This document shows, in pieces, positions 50,871 to 59,966 of a stretch of DNA of 64,000 nucleotides. Each line of letters begins with the position of its first letter. The stretch's first letter is position 1. Position numbers and translations under genes: made by a program. This stretch comes from Bacteroidales bacterium (GTDB taxonomy: Bacteria; Bacteroidota; Bacteroidia; Bacteroidales; F082). The stretch is taken from assembly GCA_017395365.1 (NCBI GenBank), contig JAFPUN010000003.1:186001-250000 (forward strand), written 5' to 3'. The notes beneath the pieces are model-generated. The model ran no database searches. It was not told the origin of the DNA and saw only the letters and a program-made list of their open reading frames with translations.

Positions 50871-51407
50871 ATGGAATTATCAAACATCTTGGGTGCTTTG
50901 ACGGGCAATGATGCCATCAACGCCATCTCACAGAATCTTAAAATCGACCAAAAACAAGTTTCGTCTGTCGTCACTGCAGCATTGCCCTATCTTTTGGGTG
51001 CCATGCAGAAGAACGCTTCTTCGCAAGCCGGAGCCGCCTCTCTGGCCGATGCCCTTGGCTACCATGCCGGCAACGCAGGCAACATCGTCAACAACCTGAA
51101 AGCCGCCGACCTTGTCGATGGCAACAAGATCTTGAGCCATATTTTCGGAGGCGGTCTCTCCGGTGTGTTGGGGGGCATCTCCAAGTCGACGGGCGTGGCC
51201 TCCAATGCCGTTGGCAACATCCTCGCTTCTATAGCCCCAAGCCTTCTCGCCCTATTAGGTAAAGGTCAGAAGAGCAGTGGCACCAACGCAGCTGGACTGG
51301 AGGGCATGTTAGGCATGATTCTGGGCGGCATGTCATCAAGCGGCAAGAGCAACTCGGGCGGCTTGGGCAGCATCCTGGGCGGCCTGGGAAGTATCCTCGG
51401 AAAGTAA
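50871..51407 (+). CDS. DUF937 family protein
   Basis: The 178-residue protein begins with the DUF937 region (ISQNLKIDQKQVSSVVTAAL, then PYLLGAMQKNASSQAGAASL) to about residue 125. It ends with a Gly/Ser/Asn-rich tail (GMSSSGKSNSGGLGSILGGL). There is no signal peptide, so it should be cytosolic. Domain function is unproven; the related YidB proteins are small helical proteins of no known activity. The length is usual for the group. It is preceded by its own promoter and followed 63 bases later by the leucine-rich-repeat gene. Confidence 0.82.
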   Translation: MELSNILGALTGNDAINAISQNLKIDQKQVSSVVTAALPYLLGAMQKNASSQAGAASLADALGYHAGNAGNIVNNLKAADLVDGNKILSHIFGGGLSGVLGGISKSTGVASNAVGNILASIAPSLLALLGKGQKSSGTNAAGLEGMLGMILGGMSSSGKSNSGGLGSILGGLGSILGK

Positions 51408-51470
51408 GTATTTAAAACCATCTCTTTCATTGCATAACAGCAATGGAAGACCCAACGAAAACCAAATATC

Positions 51471-52664
51471 ATGAAAGAGTTTTTCTCACCCTACAAAAAA
51501 ACAGCATTTGTTGCCTTATCCCTCCTGATGTTCAGCATTATGGGAATGACACCACTGAAGGCACAGTCTTATATCATCATTGAAGATTTGTATTATCAAA
51601 TCAATGGCGACGGGGTTTCTGCAACATTAATAGGTCCTGTCGCCGGCACGGAAATCCAAGGTGAATTAAACATTCCGTCAAGCATTAATTACAATGAAAA
51701 AGACTACACTGTGACTGTAATCGGGAAAAACTCTTTCATTTCGTGTGACAGACTAACAGGCCACCTGGCCATTCCCAATACGGTTATCTCCATCGGCGAA
51801 AACGCCTTCTTGGGTTGCAGCGGATTGACCTCTTTGGATCTCGGCACCTCCCTTGACACCATCGGGCCTGCAGCATTCTATGGTTGCAATGGCTTCACCG
51901 GTTCACTGACGCTTCCCAATTCCGTGAGGTATATCTATTATGCGGCTTTCTATGGTTGCAGGGGCTTCACCGGTTCACTGACCATCGGCAACTCTTTGGC
52001 GCGCATTGAGGATGCTGCGTTCTACAAGTGTTCTGGTTTTTCCAGCTTGACCATCGGCAGTGCCGTGACCTCCATCGGCACTTCTACTTTTTGGGGTTGC
52101 ACGGGTTTAGCCGGTTCGCTGACCATCCCCAATACCGTGAGAAACATTGGACCCAATGCTTTCCACAATTGCAGCGGGTTGACTACCTTAACATTAGGGA
52201 ATGCATTGGACACCATTGGTGGAGCAGCCTTCATCAATTGCAGCGGGTTGACCGAAGTCATTTCATTGGCTACAGAACCGCCAGCGTTTTCGTTTGAGGA
52301 GGTGTTTGAAGGGGTCAATTGCACCACACTCACCGTACCTTGCGGTTGCATTGCTGCATACGAAGAGTCGGAATGGCATGATTATTTCACCACAATCATC
52401 GACGATTGCAGCAAAGTACCGGAATTTGATGAACAGATAGCCTCTGCTTATCCCAATCCGACCCATGGAACACTTCGTATTGAGGCCGAGAGCATCGAAG
52501 CCATCGGCATCTTCAACCTGTTGGGTGAAAAGCTCTACGAAGCCTCAACAATGGGCAACCGTCTTGAATACGATTTCGGTCCACAAGGACCTGGAGTTTA
52601 TATCGTCAGAATCCAAACCGACAAAGGAACTGCAACAAAGCGTGTCGTAGTAAAAGACAAATGA
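51471..52664 (+). CDS. BspA-type leucine-rich-repeat protein, T9SS cargo
   Basis: After a signal peptide (LLMFSIMGMTPLKAQ), the protein carries about eight LRR_5 repeats of 23-24 residues with the pattern AFxGCxGLTSLxLGxSLDTIG. An SLTIPNTVRNIG-type unit alternates with it. The C-terminus (SAYPNPTHGTLRIEAESIEA to TKRVVVKDK) is a type IX sorting domain. BspA-like proteins of oral and gut Bacteroidota bind host matrix or other cells, so a surface adhesin is likely. The internal repeats are protein-level and their DNA is only partly conserved. A strong terminator follows directly. Confidence 0.88.
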   Translation: MKEFFSPYKKTAFVALSLLMFSIMGMTPLKAQSYIIIEDLYYQINGDGVSATLIGPVAGTEIQGELNIPSSINYNEKDYTVTVIGKNSFISCDRLTGHLAIPNTVISIGENAFLGCSGLTSLDLGTSLDTIGPAAFYGCNGFTGSLTLPNSVRYIYYAAFYGCRGFTGSLTIGNSLARIEDAAFYKCSGFSSLTIGSAVTSIGTSTFWGCTGLAGSLTIPNTVRNIGPNAFHNCSGLTTLTLGNALDTIGGAAFINCSGLTEVISLATEPPAFSFEEVFEGVNCTTLTVPCGCIAAYEESEWHDYFTTIIDDCSKVPEFDEQIASAYPNPTHGTLRIEAESIEAIGIFNLLGEKLYEASTMGNRLEYDFGPQGPGVYIVRIQTDKGTATKRVVVKDK

Positions 52665-52690
52665 AAAAAGGCGGTTACCGCCTTTTTTCA
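52662..52690. terminator. Bidirectional terminator between the LRR and S46 genes
   Basis: GGCGGT and ACCGCC form the stem, with a run of A before it and T after it, so it reads as a terminator on both strands. It overlaps the last bases of the LRR stop codon region and precedes the S46 stop. Confidence 0.9.
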
Positions 52691-52691
52691 T

Positions 52692-54827
52692 TCATTCTAC
52701 TATCGTCATCTCATCTATCAGATGCCCTGCACCGGCAAACTTGTCGATGATGAAGAGCACATAGCGGATATCGACACTGATGTTACGACAGATGTCAGGG
52801 TCATAGATGAGGTCGCTCATGGTGCCCTCCCAGCAGCGGTCGAAGTTAAGACCGAGAAGTTGGCCTTCGGCGTTTAGAATCGGGCTACCTGAGTTACCTC
52901 CCGTGGTGTGTACGCTGGCAGTGAAAGCCACATGCATGGTGCCATCCTTGTCGGCGTAACGGCCGTAGTCTTTCTTGTTGTACAACTCCTTCAAGCGCGG
53001 CTCCACCACATAGTCATAAATGTCGGGGTTCTCCTTCTGCATGATGCCCTCGAGGGTGGTGAAGTGGCGGTAGGTCTTACCGTCTTGCGGCTTGAAGCCT
53101 TCCACCTTGCCGTAGGTGACACGCAGCGTGAAATTGGCATCAGGGAAGAGGCGTTTCTCGGTTTGCATCTCCATCTGGCCTTTCATGTAGATACGGCGCA
53201 GACGGTCGTTGTCCTTGGTGATGCTCGAGATGTTGTCGTACACCTCATCGCGGTAGAAACCAATAAGGCTCTGGTAGACCTTCATGGCAGGATCGTTGGC
53301 CAACTTCTTGGCATCCTTGACTTTGAAACCGTCAAGCAAGGCCATCATCTTGGCTTCGTCGGTAAACATCGTCTTATCAAAGAGCTTGTCTACATATTCG
53401 TCCACATCTTTGATTTCGTTGAGGAAAGACGGGCGGAAGTCGGCAGGTTGGGCCTTCAGGTATTCCTTGAGCAACATCTTGGCCACATCGCGGTCGATAG
53501 GCTCGTAATAGTCCTTGTAGAAACTCGGTATAGCGGTCTTTAGGTTGGTCACCATCTGATCGACCTTATCCTGCGGTGTGTCTTTAGTCACCTCGGAGAG
53601 GCGGGCAAAGCGACCTGCAAAGCTAACCAGTTCGATGCGTAGTCCTGCCTCGGAGAGATAGGTGTAAGCCAATTGAAAAGGCTCCAAATCCTTATAATTT
53701 TTCTTGAAGTCCTTCAGCAGGTCAAGGTACATGTAACGGTTGCGCGCACCCAAAACCCATTCCTGGAAGTCCTTCTCAAAAGCTTCTTTCTTCTCCACAC
53801 CGTGGAAATGATTGATACCTTCTGTGACACCCATCCATTTCTTCCAACCGTTGCCGATGCTGGCATGTTTGGAGGCATATTGGATGCGCACCTTGGGGTC
53901 TTGCTCCTGATATTGGTTGTAGATGTCGAGCACCTTGCCGCGCAGGTCGACGGTGATCGGGTCGATGAGGTTGGCCTCTTGGTCAACGGCCACGGCGGGC
54001 AGGTATTCGTTGGTACGGGCGGGATAGCCGAACACAAAGGCAAAGTCGCCTTCCTCGGCACCTTTCAACGAGATGTCAAGGTGCTTGGCGGGCTTGTACG
54101 GCACATTGTCCTTGTCATATACGGCAGGATGGCCTTCTTTGTCGGCATAAACACGGAAGATGCTGAAGTCACCTGTATGACGGGGCCACACCCAGTTGTC
54201 GGTGTCGCCACCGAACTTGCCGATGTTGCTCGGCGGGCAACCCACGAGGCGCACGTCGGTGTAGACTTCGTTGAGGAGCATATAGTATTCGTTACCCAAG
54301 AAGAAAGGCTTGATGCTGACCTTATAAGGGGTTTCTTTCTCGACCTGGGCGATAAGTCGCTTCATATTCTCATCGACTTTGGCCTGACGCTCGTCTTCCG
54401 CCATATCAGGGGTGACATTGAAGAGCACCTTCTCGGTCACGTCACGCATCTCGCGAAGGAAGATGACGCTGAGTCCAGGACAAGGCAGTTCCTCTCCCCT
54501 GTTCATCGCCCAGAATCCGTTGGTGAGATAGTCATGCTCGACGGAGCTATGTTTTTGGATATAGTCGTAGCCGCAGTGGTGGTTAGTAAGCAGCAAGCCT
54601 TGGTCGCTGACGATTTCTCCCGTGCAGCCGCCGCCAAAAAGCACGATGGCGTCTTTCAGGCTACTGTGATTGATACTGTAGATGTCGTCAGCGGTGATTT
54701 TCATGCCCATCTCCTGCATCTCTTTCTCGTTGTATTGCAGCAGCATGGGAATCCACATGCCTTCGCCGGCAAAGAGGAAGGCGGGGAAAAGGACCAAAAG
54801 GGTCGTCAAAAAATGGAATCGTTTCAT
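52692..54827 (-). CDS. S46-family dipeptidyl-peptidase, DPP11-like (Asp/Glu-specific)
   Basis: The 711-residue exported protein has the S46 triad: His84 in LLTNHHCGYDY, the Asp in WVWPRHTGDFSIFRVYADKE and Ser646 in TTGGNSGSP. S46 peptidases release dipeptides in the periplasm and feed amino-acid fermentation. The specificity-determining residue near 664 is Arg, in GLNFDRCWEGTMSDL, which is the DPP11 type that prefers Asp or Glu at P1; DPP7 has Gly there. The length is close to P. gingivalis DPP11 (720). The signal peptide is MKRFHFLTTLLVLFPAFLFA. It lies between a terminator and a GTAGAGACG palindrome and appears to be transcribed alone. Confidence 0.92.
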   Translation of the reverse strand: MKRFHFLTTLLVLFPAFLFAGEGMWIPMLLQYNEKEMQEMGMKITADDIYSINHSSLKDAIVLFGGGCTGEIVSDQGLLLTNHHCGYDYIQKHSSVEHDYLTNGFWAMNRGEELPCPGLSVIFLREMRDVTEKVLFNVTPDMAEDERQAKVDENMKRLIAQVEKETPYKVSIKPFFLGNEYYMLLNEVYTDVRLVGCPPSNIGKFGGDTDNWVWPRHTGDFSIFRVYADKEGHPAVYDKDNVPYKPAKHLDISLKGAEEGDFAFVFGYPARTNEYLPAVAVDQEANLIDPITVDLRGKVLDIYNQYQEQDPKVRIQYASKHASIGNGWKKWMGVTEGINHFHGVEKKEAFEKDFQEWVLGARNRYMYLDLLKDFKKNYKDLEPFQLAYTYLSEAGLRIELVSFAGRFARLSEVTKDTPQDKVDQMVTNLKTAIPSFYKDYYEPIDRDVAKMLLKEYLKAQPADFRPSFLNEIKDVDEYVDKLFDKTMFTDEAKMMALLDGFKVKDAKKLANDPAMKVYQSLIGFYRDEVYDNISSITKDNDRLRRIYMKGQMEMQTEKRLFPDANFTLRVTYGKVEGFKPQDGKTYRHFTTLEGIMQKENPDIYDYVVEPRLKELYNKKDYGRYADKDGTMHVAFTASVHTTGGNSGSPILNAEGQLLGLNFDRCWEGTMSDLIYDPDICRNISVDIRYVLFIIDKFAGAGHLIDEMTIVE

Positions 54828-54845
54828 AATAAGATGATAAAAAAT

Positions 54846-54872
54846 GTAGAGACGCGGCGGCCGCGTCTCTAC
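54846..54872. repeat. GTAGAGACG palindrome, copy 6
   Basis: A 27-base palindrome with arms GTAGAGACGCGG and CCGCGTCTCTAC lies between two genes of the same strand. It is 19 bases upstream of the S46 start and downstream of the 54890-55582 gene. Confidence 0.85.
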
Positions 54873-54889
54873 TCATTTGAACAATTAGA

Positions 54890-55582
54890 TTATTCCAGTC
54901 CGTGCCAATCGTCGGAAGCATCGAAGTCAACTTCCTTGCATTGGGTGAGGATGGCAGGGCAGTTGGAAACGCGGTAGTAATCATCGCCTTTCTGCTTCAC
55001 CACATCGACATTACGCCACGGGGTGTCGTAGCCATCGCTATAGAGCTGGAGGTGAATCACATAGCCTTTCAGCATCTGCGAACGCTCGTCACTCTTGGTG
55101 GGGTCTTTACGCAGACGAATGGTGTAGGGTTTGTCGGGGTTGTAGCCGCTCGACGGCTTGGCACCCTGCAGCATGGCCGAGACCAGGTAAGGACGGGCAT
55201 AGCTGTCGTTTTCGCGATAAAGTTCGTTCAACCGACGGGTTACCGAAGATAAGTTGACATCAGTGTTGCAGAGCGCAAGACATTGTTGACCGACAGCCTT
55301 GTCGTGACGGTACAATTCCATAGCTACAAGTTGCACAGCCACCGCACCTTCAGGAGTGGTACCATATTCAGCTTGGAAGGCTTGAAACTCTTCAAGTGTG
55401 GTAGGGAATTTCTCGAAAGTCACCTTGTCGGCAGCAATCTTGGAGCCCAGATTACTGGCACCTTCGGTAATCGTTGATTTCAGTTTTTGTCCAAGGCCTC
55501 TAATCTGCGCGTTGGCGGTAACAGTGCCAAACACAAAAACAACGGCCAAAGCCATTGCGACCAGGAAGTTTGCTTTTTTCAT
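54890..55582 (-). CDS. Exported protein of unknown function (DUF6935-like)
   Basis: The 230-residue protein has a signal peptide (FLVAMALAVVFVFGTVTANA). The mature domain has the stretches KFPTTLEEFQAFQAEYGTTP and AVAVQLVAMELYRHDKAVGQ. A second half reads YARPYLVSAMLQGAKPSSGY and YVIHLQLYSDGYDTPWRNVD. I recall similar proteins under DUF6935, but the assignment is unsure. No catalytic motif is apparent. The frame is open up to 55735, but the -7 box at 55643-55650 means 55582 is the real start. Confidence 0.7.
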   Translation of the reverse strand: MKKANFLVAMALAVVFVFGTVTANAQIRGLGQKLKSTITEGASNLGSKIAADKVTFEKFPTTLEEFQAFQAEYGTTPEGAVAVQLVAMELYRHDKAVGQQCLALCNTDVNLSSVTRRLNELYRENDSYARPYLVSAMLQGAKPSSGYNPDKPYTIRLRKDPTKSDERSQMLKGYVIHLQLYSDGYDTPWRNVDVVKQKGDDYYRVSNCPAILTQCKEVDFDASDDWHGLE

Positions 55583-55642
55583 TTTGATAGGATTTAGGTT
55601 AGTACTATGTTGGTTTGTTGCAATACAAGCATTTTTACTCTG

Positions 55643-55650
55643 CAAAAGTA
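55643..55650 (-). promoter_or_regulatory. -7 box of the 54890-55582 gene
   Basis: On the minus strand it reads TACTTTTG, 60 bases before the ATG at 55582. Confidence 0.55.
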
Positions 55651-55689
55651 ATGCCTTTTTTTGTAAAAAACAATGAAAAGTACCGCTTT

Positions 55690-56001
55690 TTATTCCGACT
55701 GGTCCCAAAAATAAAAGAAACTCACCACCCGGCAAAACAATTCACGGTACCAGGGTTGCTTCAGTTCGAGGTCGACGTCTTGGGTACGACTACGAAACAC
55801 ATGGAGCTTGTAAAAAAAGTTATGCGCACGCCACTCGTGAATCTGTGACTCTATATCACGCTGATTGACAGCCATTTCTTCGGGTACCCCTTCACGAAGC
55901 CTACGCAAATAGGTCCGCATATCCTCCTTGCTCTTGACCGAACAGGAGTCTAATATGTGGGTGTTGGTGGGCGACACTATGGCATTGATGAGATCAATCA
56001 T
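55690..56001 (-). CDS. Small protein of unknown function coupled to the MATE gene
   Basis: The 103-residue protein begins MIDLINAIVSPTNTHILDSC and includes KSKEDMRTYLRRLREGVPEE and a closing aromatic run (CRVVSFFYFWDQ). It has no signal peptide and seems mostly helical with a basic middle. I recognise no family. Its ATG overlaps the MATE stop (ATGA), so translation is coupled. The frame reads further upstream through the MATE gene, but that part is a shadow of MATE. A role with the pump is possible only by position. Confidence 0.55.
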   Translation of the reverse strand: MIDLINAIVSPTNTHILDSCSVKSKEDMRTYLRRLREGVPEEMAVNQRDIESQIHEWRAHNFFYKLHVFRSRTQDVDLELKQPWYRELFCRVVSFFYFWDQSE

Positions 56002-57371
56002 TCGGATGGTTTGAAGACATGACGTTGTGAAAGCATGAGCACAAAGGCAAGCACAGCACCGAGGAAATCGGAGATCGTCAACGAGGCCCACACACCCGTG
56101 AGACCGTTGCCTCCCATGTTGACGAAAATGGTCGGGACCAAATAGATCATCGGAATGAGGAACAGCACCTGACGCGAGAGGCTGGTGACGATGGCTATCC
56201 AAGGCTTATCAATGCTCTGGAAGAAGTTGGAGTTGGTGATAGTGAAGCCTACCAAGGGGAACATCACCAACATAAAGCGCATGGCAGGGATGCCAATCTG
56301 TATCAGTTCCTCTTCTTTTGTGAAGAGACGCAACAAAGCATGAGGCAGTGTCAAAGCCAGCACGGCTCCTACAGCGCCAATCAGTATGTTGGTTTTTAGC
56401 GTCAGGGTATAGACCTCCTTGAGTCGCAGAGGATGTCCTGCCCCATAGTTGTAACCCGCTATGGGCTGCATACCTTGGCAGAGACCCAAGATAAGCATCA
56501 CGCTGAGGCTGCCGAAAGTGTTGGCCAAGCCATAGGCACCTACAGCCAAGTCACCACCAAAGCGGATGAGCTGGTTGTTGAGAAAAGCCACCACTGCCGA
56601 GGCCGCCACGTTCATCAGAAAAGGACTCATGCCGATAAGCAAGATATTACGGAAGATATAGAGTTTGGGCTTCCAGGCATGACGACGGAAGCGGATAAAG
56701 GAACTCCTTTGCAAAAAATGCCACACAGCGAGAATGGCGGTGCATGTCATGGAGAGGGTGGAAGCCCATGCTGCACCCGCGATGCCCCAATCGAGGACGA
56801 TGATGAACAACGCATCCAAAAAGATGTTGAGAATGGCACCTCCAGCCATAATCCACATCGACTTTTGTGGATAGCCGGTGGCGCGCATCAATCCGGTAAG
56901 GTTAAACGACAACGTGGTCATAAACATACCAGGAAGGATGATATCCATATACTCACGGGCATAGGCGATGGTGTCGGCCGAGGCACCGAACGCTGTCAGG
57001 ATGCGGTCCATAAAGAGATAGCCACCCGTAATGAAGAGGAAACCAAAAACGAAGGTCAGCAGTAGGCTATTGCCCAAAATGTCTTCGGCCCATTTGTAGT
57101 CCTTCTTGCCAAGCACAATCGACATGCGCGCCGCCGAACCCACGCCCACCAATGAACCGAAAGCATGGATGATGTTCATGATAGGCATGGTGATGGCCAA
57201 ACCAGCAATGGCGAGGGCACCCACATATTGCCCCAAAAACACTCGGTCGACGATATTATAAATTGAGGCGATGATATGGCTGACGATGCTGGGCAACGCA
57301 TATACCCACAGCAACTGACCAATATTTCGCGTCTCCAATTCTCTTGTCCTGTCTATTTGCTCCATACCCAA
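55998..57371 (-). CDS. Second MATE-family efflux protein
   Basis: The 457-residue protein has twelve predicted helices and the MATE motifs IYNIVDRVFLGQYVGALAIA in the first half and QGMQPIAGYNYGAGHPLRLK in the second. This places it in the MepA-like branch, different from the first MATE protein of the window. It should export cationic compounds with ion exchange. The start could be 57371 or 57365 (MEQIDRTRELETRNIGQLLW). The -7 box at 57415-57422 supports either. The small gene after it overlaps its stop. Confidence 0.9.
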   Translation of the reverse strand: MGMEQIDRTRELETRNIGQLLWVYALPSIVSHIIASIYNIVDRVFLGQYVGALAIAGLAITMPIMNIIHAFGSLVGVGSAARMSIVLGKKDYKWAEDILGNSLLLTFVFGFLFITGGYLFMDRILTAFGASADTIAYAREYMDIILPGMFMTTLSFNLTGLMRATGYPQKSMWIMAGGAILNIFLDALFIIVLDWGIAGAAWASTLSMTCTAILAVWHFLQRSSFIRFRRHAWKPKLYIFRNILLIGMSPFLMNVAASAVVAFLNNQLIRFGGDLAVGAYGLANTFGSLSVMLILGLCQGMQPIAGYNYGAGHPLRLKEVYTLTLKTNILIGAVGAVLALTLPHALLRLFTKEEELIQIGIPAMRFMLVMFPLVGFTITNSNFFQSIDKPWIAIVTSLSRQVLFLIPMIYLVPTIFVNMGGNGLTGVWASLTISDFLGAVLAFVLMLSQRHVFKPSE

Positions 57372-57414
57372 AACTCACTCCGCACTGATGCGAAATTGAG
57401 GGTGCAAAAGTAGT

Positions 57415-57422
57415 AAAAAAGC
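57415..57422 (-). promoter_or_regulatory. -7 box of the second MATE gene
   Basis: On the minus strand it reads TACTTTTG, 43 bases before 57371. It is back to back with the promoter of the acylation operon. Confidence 0.55.
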
Positions 57423-57447
57423 GTGTTCCCAATCCAAAAGATTTACG

Positions 57448-57455
57448 TATTTTTG
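57448..57455 (+). promoter_or_regulatory. -7 box TATTTTTG of the envelope-acylation operon
   Basis: It matches TAnnTTTG and lies 61 bases before the ATG at 57517 (25 before the alternative ATG at 57481). The next three genes have overlapping or near-touching ends and no promoter of their own. Confidence 0.6.
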
Positions 57456-57516
57456 CGGTTTCTTTGCCGCAACCCAAAAAATGGCTTCCGACAAGCGGCT
57501 ACAGAGATTTAATGTA

Positions 57517-58449
57517 ATGAAAATCAAGATATTGAAAATAATATGGCTTTTCGTTTTCTGCCTTGCCGCCAACAACTGTTGCGTATCGTCGGACAGCGAT
57601 AGGATTGCCGAAAGGCTGAAAAGCCTTGAGCACACGCTGCCATTGCCCTACCATGAACGTCTGGACAAAGCAGTGCAAGCCTATTCAGCCAAAGCCCTCC
57701 CCGATGCCTTTGTGGTGAGCGAGCCCTTCCTCGATTCTGCCTTGTCGCAACATGGCATGCCGAAGGAAATGAAATACCTGCCACTGGCATTGAGCGGAAT
57801 GCGCACCGACTATGCCAACAACGACCGTTGTGGCGTATGGAGCCTACCCTCGTTGGTGGCCATGCGTTATGGTCTGGCTGTCGACGACAAGCGAGACGAG
57901 CGCTTTGCCATACGCACCTCCACTCAAGCCGCCCTCAGCTATCTCAACAATCTGTACCAACAATACGGTGATTGGTGGTACGCCATCTTGGCCTATACCA
58001 ACAGCCCCAACGCACTGCATCACGCCATTGACCGCAACGGCGAAGGCCTCCAACTCTGGGACTTCGACGAAGGCCACCTGCTTCCCAACACCAGCATCAT
58101 CGCCGACTTAATGGCCTGTGTCTATGCCTACGAAGGCGTTGAGCGGCCAGCTATTAAGAACACTCATATCGTGGAACCCGTCGAAAGACCCAAACCCGTC
58201 AAGACCGCTGACTCCACCTTGACTCAAGTCACCAAGCCTGTCGAAAAGCAGACCCAACCCTCTACCACCTCGGCATCCAAGAAAAGTTCTTCGACAAATG
58301 CCAGTACCACAAAATACAAAGTCAAAAAAGGCGACACATTGAGCCGCATCGCCTCAAAACATCATGTCACAGTCAATGACTTGAAGCGATGGAACAAACT
58401 GAAAAACGACAAAATCCGCGAAGGACAAACTCTAATCATCAAGAAATGA
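57517..58449 (+). CDS. LysM protein with a transglycosylase-like domain lacking the catalytic Glu
   Basis: The 310-residue protein has a signal sequence (IIWLFVFCLAANNCC, probably lipidated). The domain near residues 30-190 aligns with MltD-like lytic transglycosylases: MPKEMKYLPLALSGM, CGVWSLPSLVAMRYGL and YGDWWYAILAYTNSP. The family normally has YLPxIESAL, GLWQFM and AYNxGPG. Here the catalytic Glu is Leu (codon at 57790) and the other motifs are changed too, so cutting activity is unlikely. A Thr/Lys-rich linker leads to a LysM domain (YKVKKGDTLSRIASKHHVTV) at the end. It should bind peptidoglycan or a similar glycan. The alternative start 57481 adds 12 residues. Confidence 0.8.
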   Translation: MKIKILKIIWLFVFCLAANNCCVSSDSDRIAERLKSLEHTLPLPYHERLDKAVQAYSAKALPDAFVVSEPFLDSALSQHGMPKEMKYLPLALSGMRTDYANNDRCGVWSLPSLVAMRYGLAVDDKRDERFAIRTSTQAALSYLNNLYQQYGDWWYAILAYTNSPNALHHAIDRNGEGLQLWDFDEGHLLPNTSIIADLMACVYAYEGVERPAIKNTHIVEPVERPKPVKTADSTLTQVTKPVEKQTQPSTTSASKKSSSTNASTTKYKVKKGDTLSRIASKHHVTVNDLKRWNKLKNDKIREGQTLIIKK

Positions 58450-59966
58450 AACCCATTCGTATCCTCATATTTATCTTTTCGGTCATCCTCCTTTTGGGAG
58501 TCACTTGGTATTTCTTCCCTTCCGAAGGACTGGCCATCGGAGGCATGACACTTCGATTCCCCTCCTTTGCCGAGGACTCGGCTCCTGCCAAAGAAGAAGT
58601 CGACGTCGACGATGTTTTGAACAAAGTGAACAAGAGCTTTGAGATGACGGTCTCCGACAATTTGCTTGACAGCATGCGCTTTTTCCGCGACTACCTGAAA
58701 GAGAACCCCAACCGCATCTATCTGCCCAAAGACGACTACACCTACTTCGACCATCTGTTCAAACAATTGGACCAGGCACGTGCCACGGGTAAGACCTATC
58801 GCATCATGCACTATGGTGACTCACAAATCGAAATGGACCGCATCTCGTCCGTGTTGCGCCAAAAACTGCAGGAGTCTTTCGGAGGTTCGGGACCCAACAT
58901 GATTCCTGCCGTACAGCCTGTGGCGACCATCTCGGTGTCGCAACACGCGTCGGGCATGAACCGTTATGCCATCTATGGCGATGCCACTAACCAACGCGCC
59001 TCACACAACCGCTACGGTGTGATGACACAGTTCAGCCAAGTGTTTGGCGGCGGCTCGGTGTCGTTCACCCGCACCAACCATTCCCAAGCCTTCGACAAGG
59101 CCAAGAAAATCTCTACCGTTTCGGTGCTCTTGGGCAAAAACAGCCAAGGCTTCACTGCCTCACTGAATTGCGACACCATCAAGACCCAACCCAAGGTCCT
59201 CGATGCCAACGAAGGCGTCTCGCTCATCACTTGGGATCTGCCAGCCGAAGTGCGAAAAGGCACCATCAACTTCAAGGGCAACGCCGAAATCTATGCCATC
59301 CTTTTGGACGGCGAACCTGGTGTGGCCGTCGACAATGTCGCCTTGCGTGGTTGTGCAGGTAACATCTTCACGCGCATCAACGAGGCCACCCTACGCCAGT
59401 CGTTCGACCTGTTGGACACGCGCCTCATCATCATGCAGTTCGGTGGCAACAGGATGCCCAGCATCTCCTCGCCGAAGAACATCTCGCCCTATATCGCAGA
59501 GCTAGAAAAACAAGTCACTTATATGAAAAGCGTCGCCCCGAAAGCCACCCTGCTCTTCATTGGCCCTGCCGACATGGGACGCAGCTACAATGGCAAGATG
59601 GGCACTTGGCACGGATTGCCCGAACTGAACGACTCACTTCGTGACATGGCTTTGCGCAACAATGTGGCCTATTGGGACATGTTCCATGTGATGGGTGGCG
59701 AAGGCTCGATGGTACAATGGGTGAAACACAAACCCGCCTTGGCCGGTCCAGACTACATCCACTTCACCTTCACCGGTGCGCAAGAAATAGGCACCAACCT
59801 GGCCAAGTCGTTAACCACATATTACGACTTCTACAAGTTGCGCCAACATGTGCCGAGCGACAAAGTCATTGAGTTTGTCAACCTTGACCAAAAAGAAGAC
59901 TCCATTCGCACCGCAGGTCGCATCAAACTTCCTACCTACAACCCCTTTGGCGCCAAGAAGAAATGA
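58446..59966 (+). CDS. SGNH/GDSL-family esterase or acyltransferase, membrane-anchored
   Basis: The 506-residue protein has one N-terminal membrane helix (ILIFIFSVILLLGVTWYFF) and an extracytoplasmic SGNH domain. The nucleophile Ser lies in MHYGDSQIEMDR near residue 125. The Asn block is MQFGGNRMP near 335 and the DxxH pair is GPDYIHF near 440. Together they give a full catalytic set. Between them lies a beta-rich insertion (PNMIPAVQPVATISVSQHAS). Enzymes of this type, paired with MBOAT proteins, move acetyl groups onto or off surface glycans. The start overlaps the stop of the LysM gene (ATGA), and its own stop overlaps the next gene in the same way. Confidence 0.82.
   Translation: MKPIRILIFIFSVILLLGVTWYFFPSEGLAIGGMTLRFPSFAEDSAPAKEEVDVDDVLNKVNKSFEMTVSDNLLDSMRFFRDYLKENPNRIYLPKDDYTYFDHLFKQLDQARATGKTYRIMHYGDSQIEMDRISSVLRQKLQESFGGSGPNMIPAVQPVATISVSQHASGMNRYAIYGDATNQRASHNRYGVMTQFSQVFGGGSVSFTRTNHSQAFDKAKKISTVSVLLGKNSQGFTASLNCDTIKTQPKVLDANEGVSLITWDLPAEVRKGTINFKGNAEIYAILLDGEPGVAVDNVALRGCAGNIFTRINEATLRQSFDLLDTRLIIMQFGGNRMPSISSPKNISPYIAELEKQVTYMKSVAPKATLLFIGPADMGRSYNGKMGTWHGLPELNDSLRDMALRNNVAYWDMFHVMGGEGSMVQWVKHKPALAGPDYIHFTFTGAQEIGTNLAKSLTTYYDFYKLRQHVPSDKVIEFVNLDQKEDSIRTAGRIKLPTYNPFGAKKK

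Noticed and set aside
51800-52270. Repeated segments in the LRR gene as a possible CRISPR or tandem DNA repeat
   Set aside because: The periodicity is protein-level LRR_5 repetition with varied codons; spacer-repeat structure is absent.
53673-54977. A 434-codon open frame on the plus strand opposite the S46 peptidase gene
   Set aside because: It is a shadow of the peptidase gene: the minus-strand protein has a complete S46 triad, while the plus-strand translation is low-complexity and matches no family.
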